Origin: Chloroflexota bacterium | GTDB lineage: Bacteria > Chloroflexota > Anaerolineae > Anaerolineales > Villigracilaceae | Length of the DNA: 38,844 bases | Assembly: GCA_021824575.1 (NCBI GenBank) | Contig: JAKAKJ010000082.1 | Coordinates: 1-38,844, forward strand | Reading direction: 5' to 3' | Shown here: positions 38,505-38,844 of the stretch, piece by piece | How positions within the stretch are numbered: position 1 is the first letter of the stretch | Layout: each line of letters starts with the position of its first letter | The notes under the pieces: generated by a model | The model's database searches: none | What the model was told of the DNA's origin: nothing | What the model saw: the letters and a program-made list of their open reading frames with translations, nothing else | Made by a program: the position numbers and the translations under genes

Positions 38505-38844
38505 TTATTTTTTCTCGACGCTGACCCACATCTGCTTGCCATCGGTCATGATTTGGATCCAGCCGTTTTGATCGGTGCGAAGCAGGGAACGCCCAGCCAG
38601 TGCGTCCAGTGTTTCCTGATCGGGCAGGCCGTTGATGTCGCCTGCCGCGACACTCAACACAACCAACTGCGGATTCAAATTCGCGATCCAATCAGGCGGA
38701 GAAAGCGGCGCGTACCCGCTCTGCGACAGAGACAATGCCGTAACAGGCTGAACGGCGCTGCCATTTTTCAATTGAGAAAGGGTGTCGAGATTTTCGCCAA
38801 TGGGAAGAAGCAGGCGGAAATCTTTCCACTCGATCAACAGCGCC
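38505..38844 (-). CDS. C-terminal part of a ComEC-like/metallo-beta-lactamase protein (partial)
   Basis: This is a 113-codon 3' end; the gene runs in from beyond the window. The frame is open to the edge and a TTG near 38837 is internal, not a start. The segment ALLIEWKDFRLLLPIGENLD resembles the strand before GD in the beta-lactamase-like domain of ComEC DNA-uptake proteins, but GD has become GE. A later LNPQLVVLSVAAGDINGLPD takes the place of the usual PQxVVISVG ... HP. The final strand W-I-Q-I-M-T-D-G is typical. The altered motifs may mean a degenerate or structural metal-site domain. Assignment is moderate because most of the protein is missing. Confidence 0.6.
   Translation of the reverse strand, partial: ALLIEWKDFRLLLPIGENLDTLSQLKNGSAVQPVTALSLSQSGYAPLSPPDWIANLNPQLVVLSVAAGDINGLPDQETLDALAGRSLLRTDQNGWIQIMTDGKQMWVSVEKK

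Overview
The window looks like a chromosome segment of a Chloroflexota bacterium, most likely class Anaerolineae. This is inferred from gene content and style, not from a search. The signs are a split b6/subunit-IV-type cytochrome bc complex with a fused cytochrome c, a stand-alone SpoVS protein, secreted proteins rich in Thr/Pro and SH3b or lamin-tail modules, lipoproteins without any outer-membrane machinery, and many short palindromic repeats. G+C is moderate (about half), except one AT-rich accessory gene. No rRNA, tRNA, CRISPR array, phage or classical insertion sequence was seen.

Layout. (1) 0-7 kb, minus strand: a GT87-type membrane glycosyltransferase and a truncated relative, a C39-like peptidase with two SH3b domains, an SH3-containing lipoprotein, and a large secreted beta-helix protein. 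(2) 7.2-15 kb, respiration and TCA cycle: sdhC-sdhD-sdhA-sdhB on the minus strand; divergently a Rieske protein, cytochrome b6-like protein and subunit IV fused to a two-haem cytochrome c on the plus strand; then icd on the minus strand. A 14-base motif is shared upstream of sdhC and icd. (3) 15.2-22.2 kb, a de novo pyrimidine cluster on the plus strand: pyrC, pyrB, pyrF, pyrE and pyrD. It is interrupted by two PD-(D/E)xK-type nuclease genes and a DinB-like gene, and carries a leader with promoter and attenuator-like terminator. carA/carB are not present. (4) 22.2-26.4 kb, plus strand: an unknown acidic protein, a crotonase, gatB and glutamate dehydrogenase. (5) 26.5-33.4 kb: oligoendopeptidase F and a PPDK-type ATP-binding protein on the minus strand, then spoVS and a lamin-tail-domain secreted protein on the plus strand. 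(6) 33.6-38.8 kb: a deoxynucleoside kinase, a DsbA-like membrane thioredoxin protein, a small membrane protein, msrQ and msrP (repair of oxidised methionine outside the membrane), an S51 peptidase, a Flp-type pilin, and the 3' end of a ComEC-like gene.

How it works together: SdhABCD feeds quinone and the b6/IV/Rieske/cytochrome c complex reoxidises it. Icd supplies NADPH and 2-oxoglutarate, which meets nitrogen metabolism at glutamate dehydrogenase. PyrD looks like the quinone-linked class 2 enzyme, so pyrimidine synthesis also drains into the same quinone pool.

The most unusual feature is the density of at least six different palindromic repeat families in and around the pyr-gatB region. 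They occupy nearly every gene junction. They also lie in frame inside pyrC and pyrF, and probably in gatB. One pair of inverted ends brackets a GxxExxY nuclease gene. A second recurrent feature is a set of genes whose -10 box lies only 6-7 bases before the ATG with no Shine-Dalgarno sequence, suggesting leaderless transcription.
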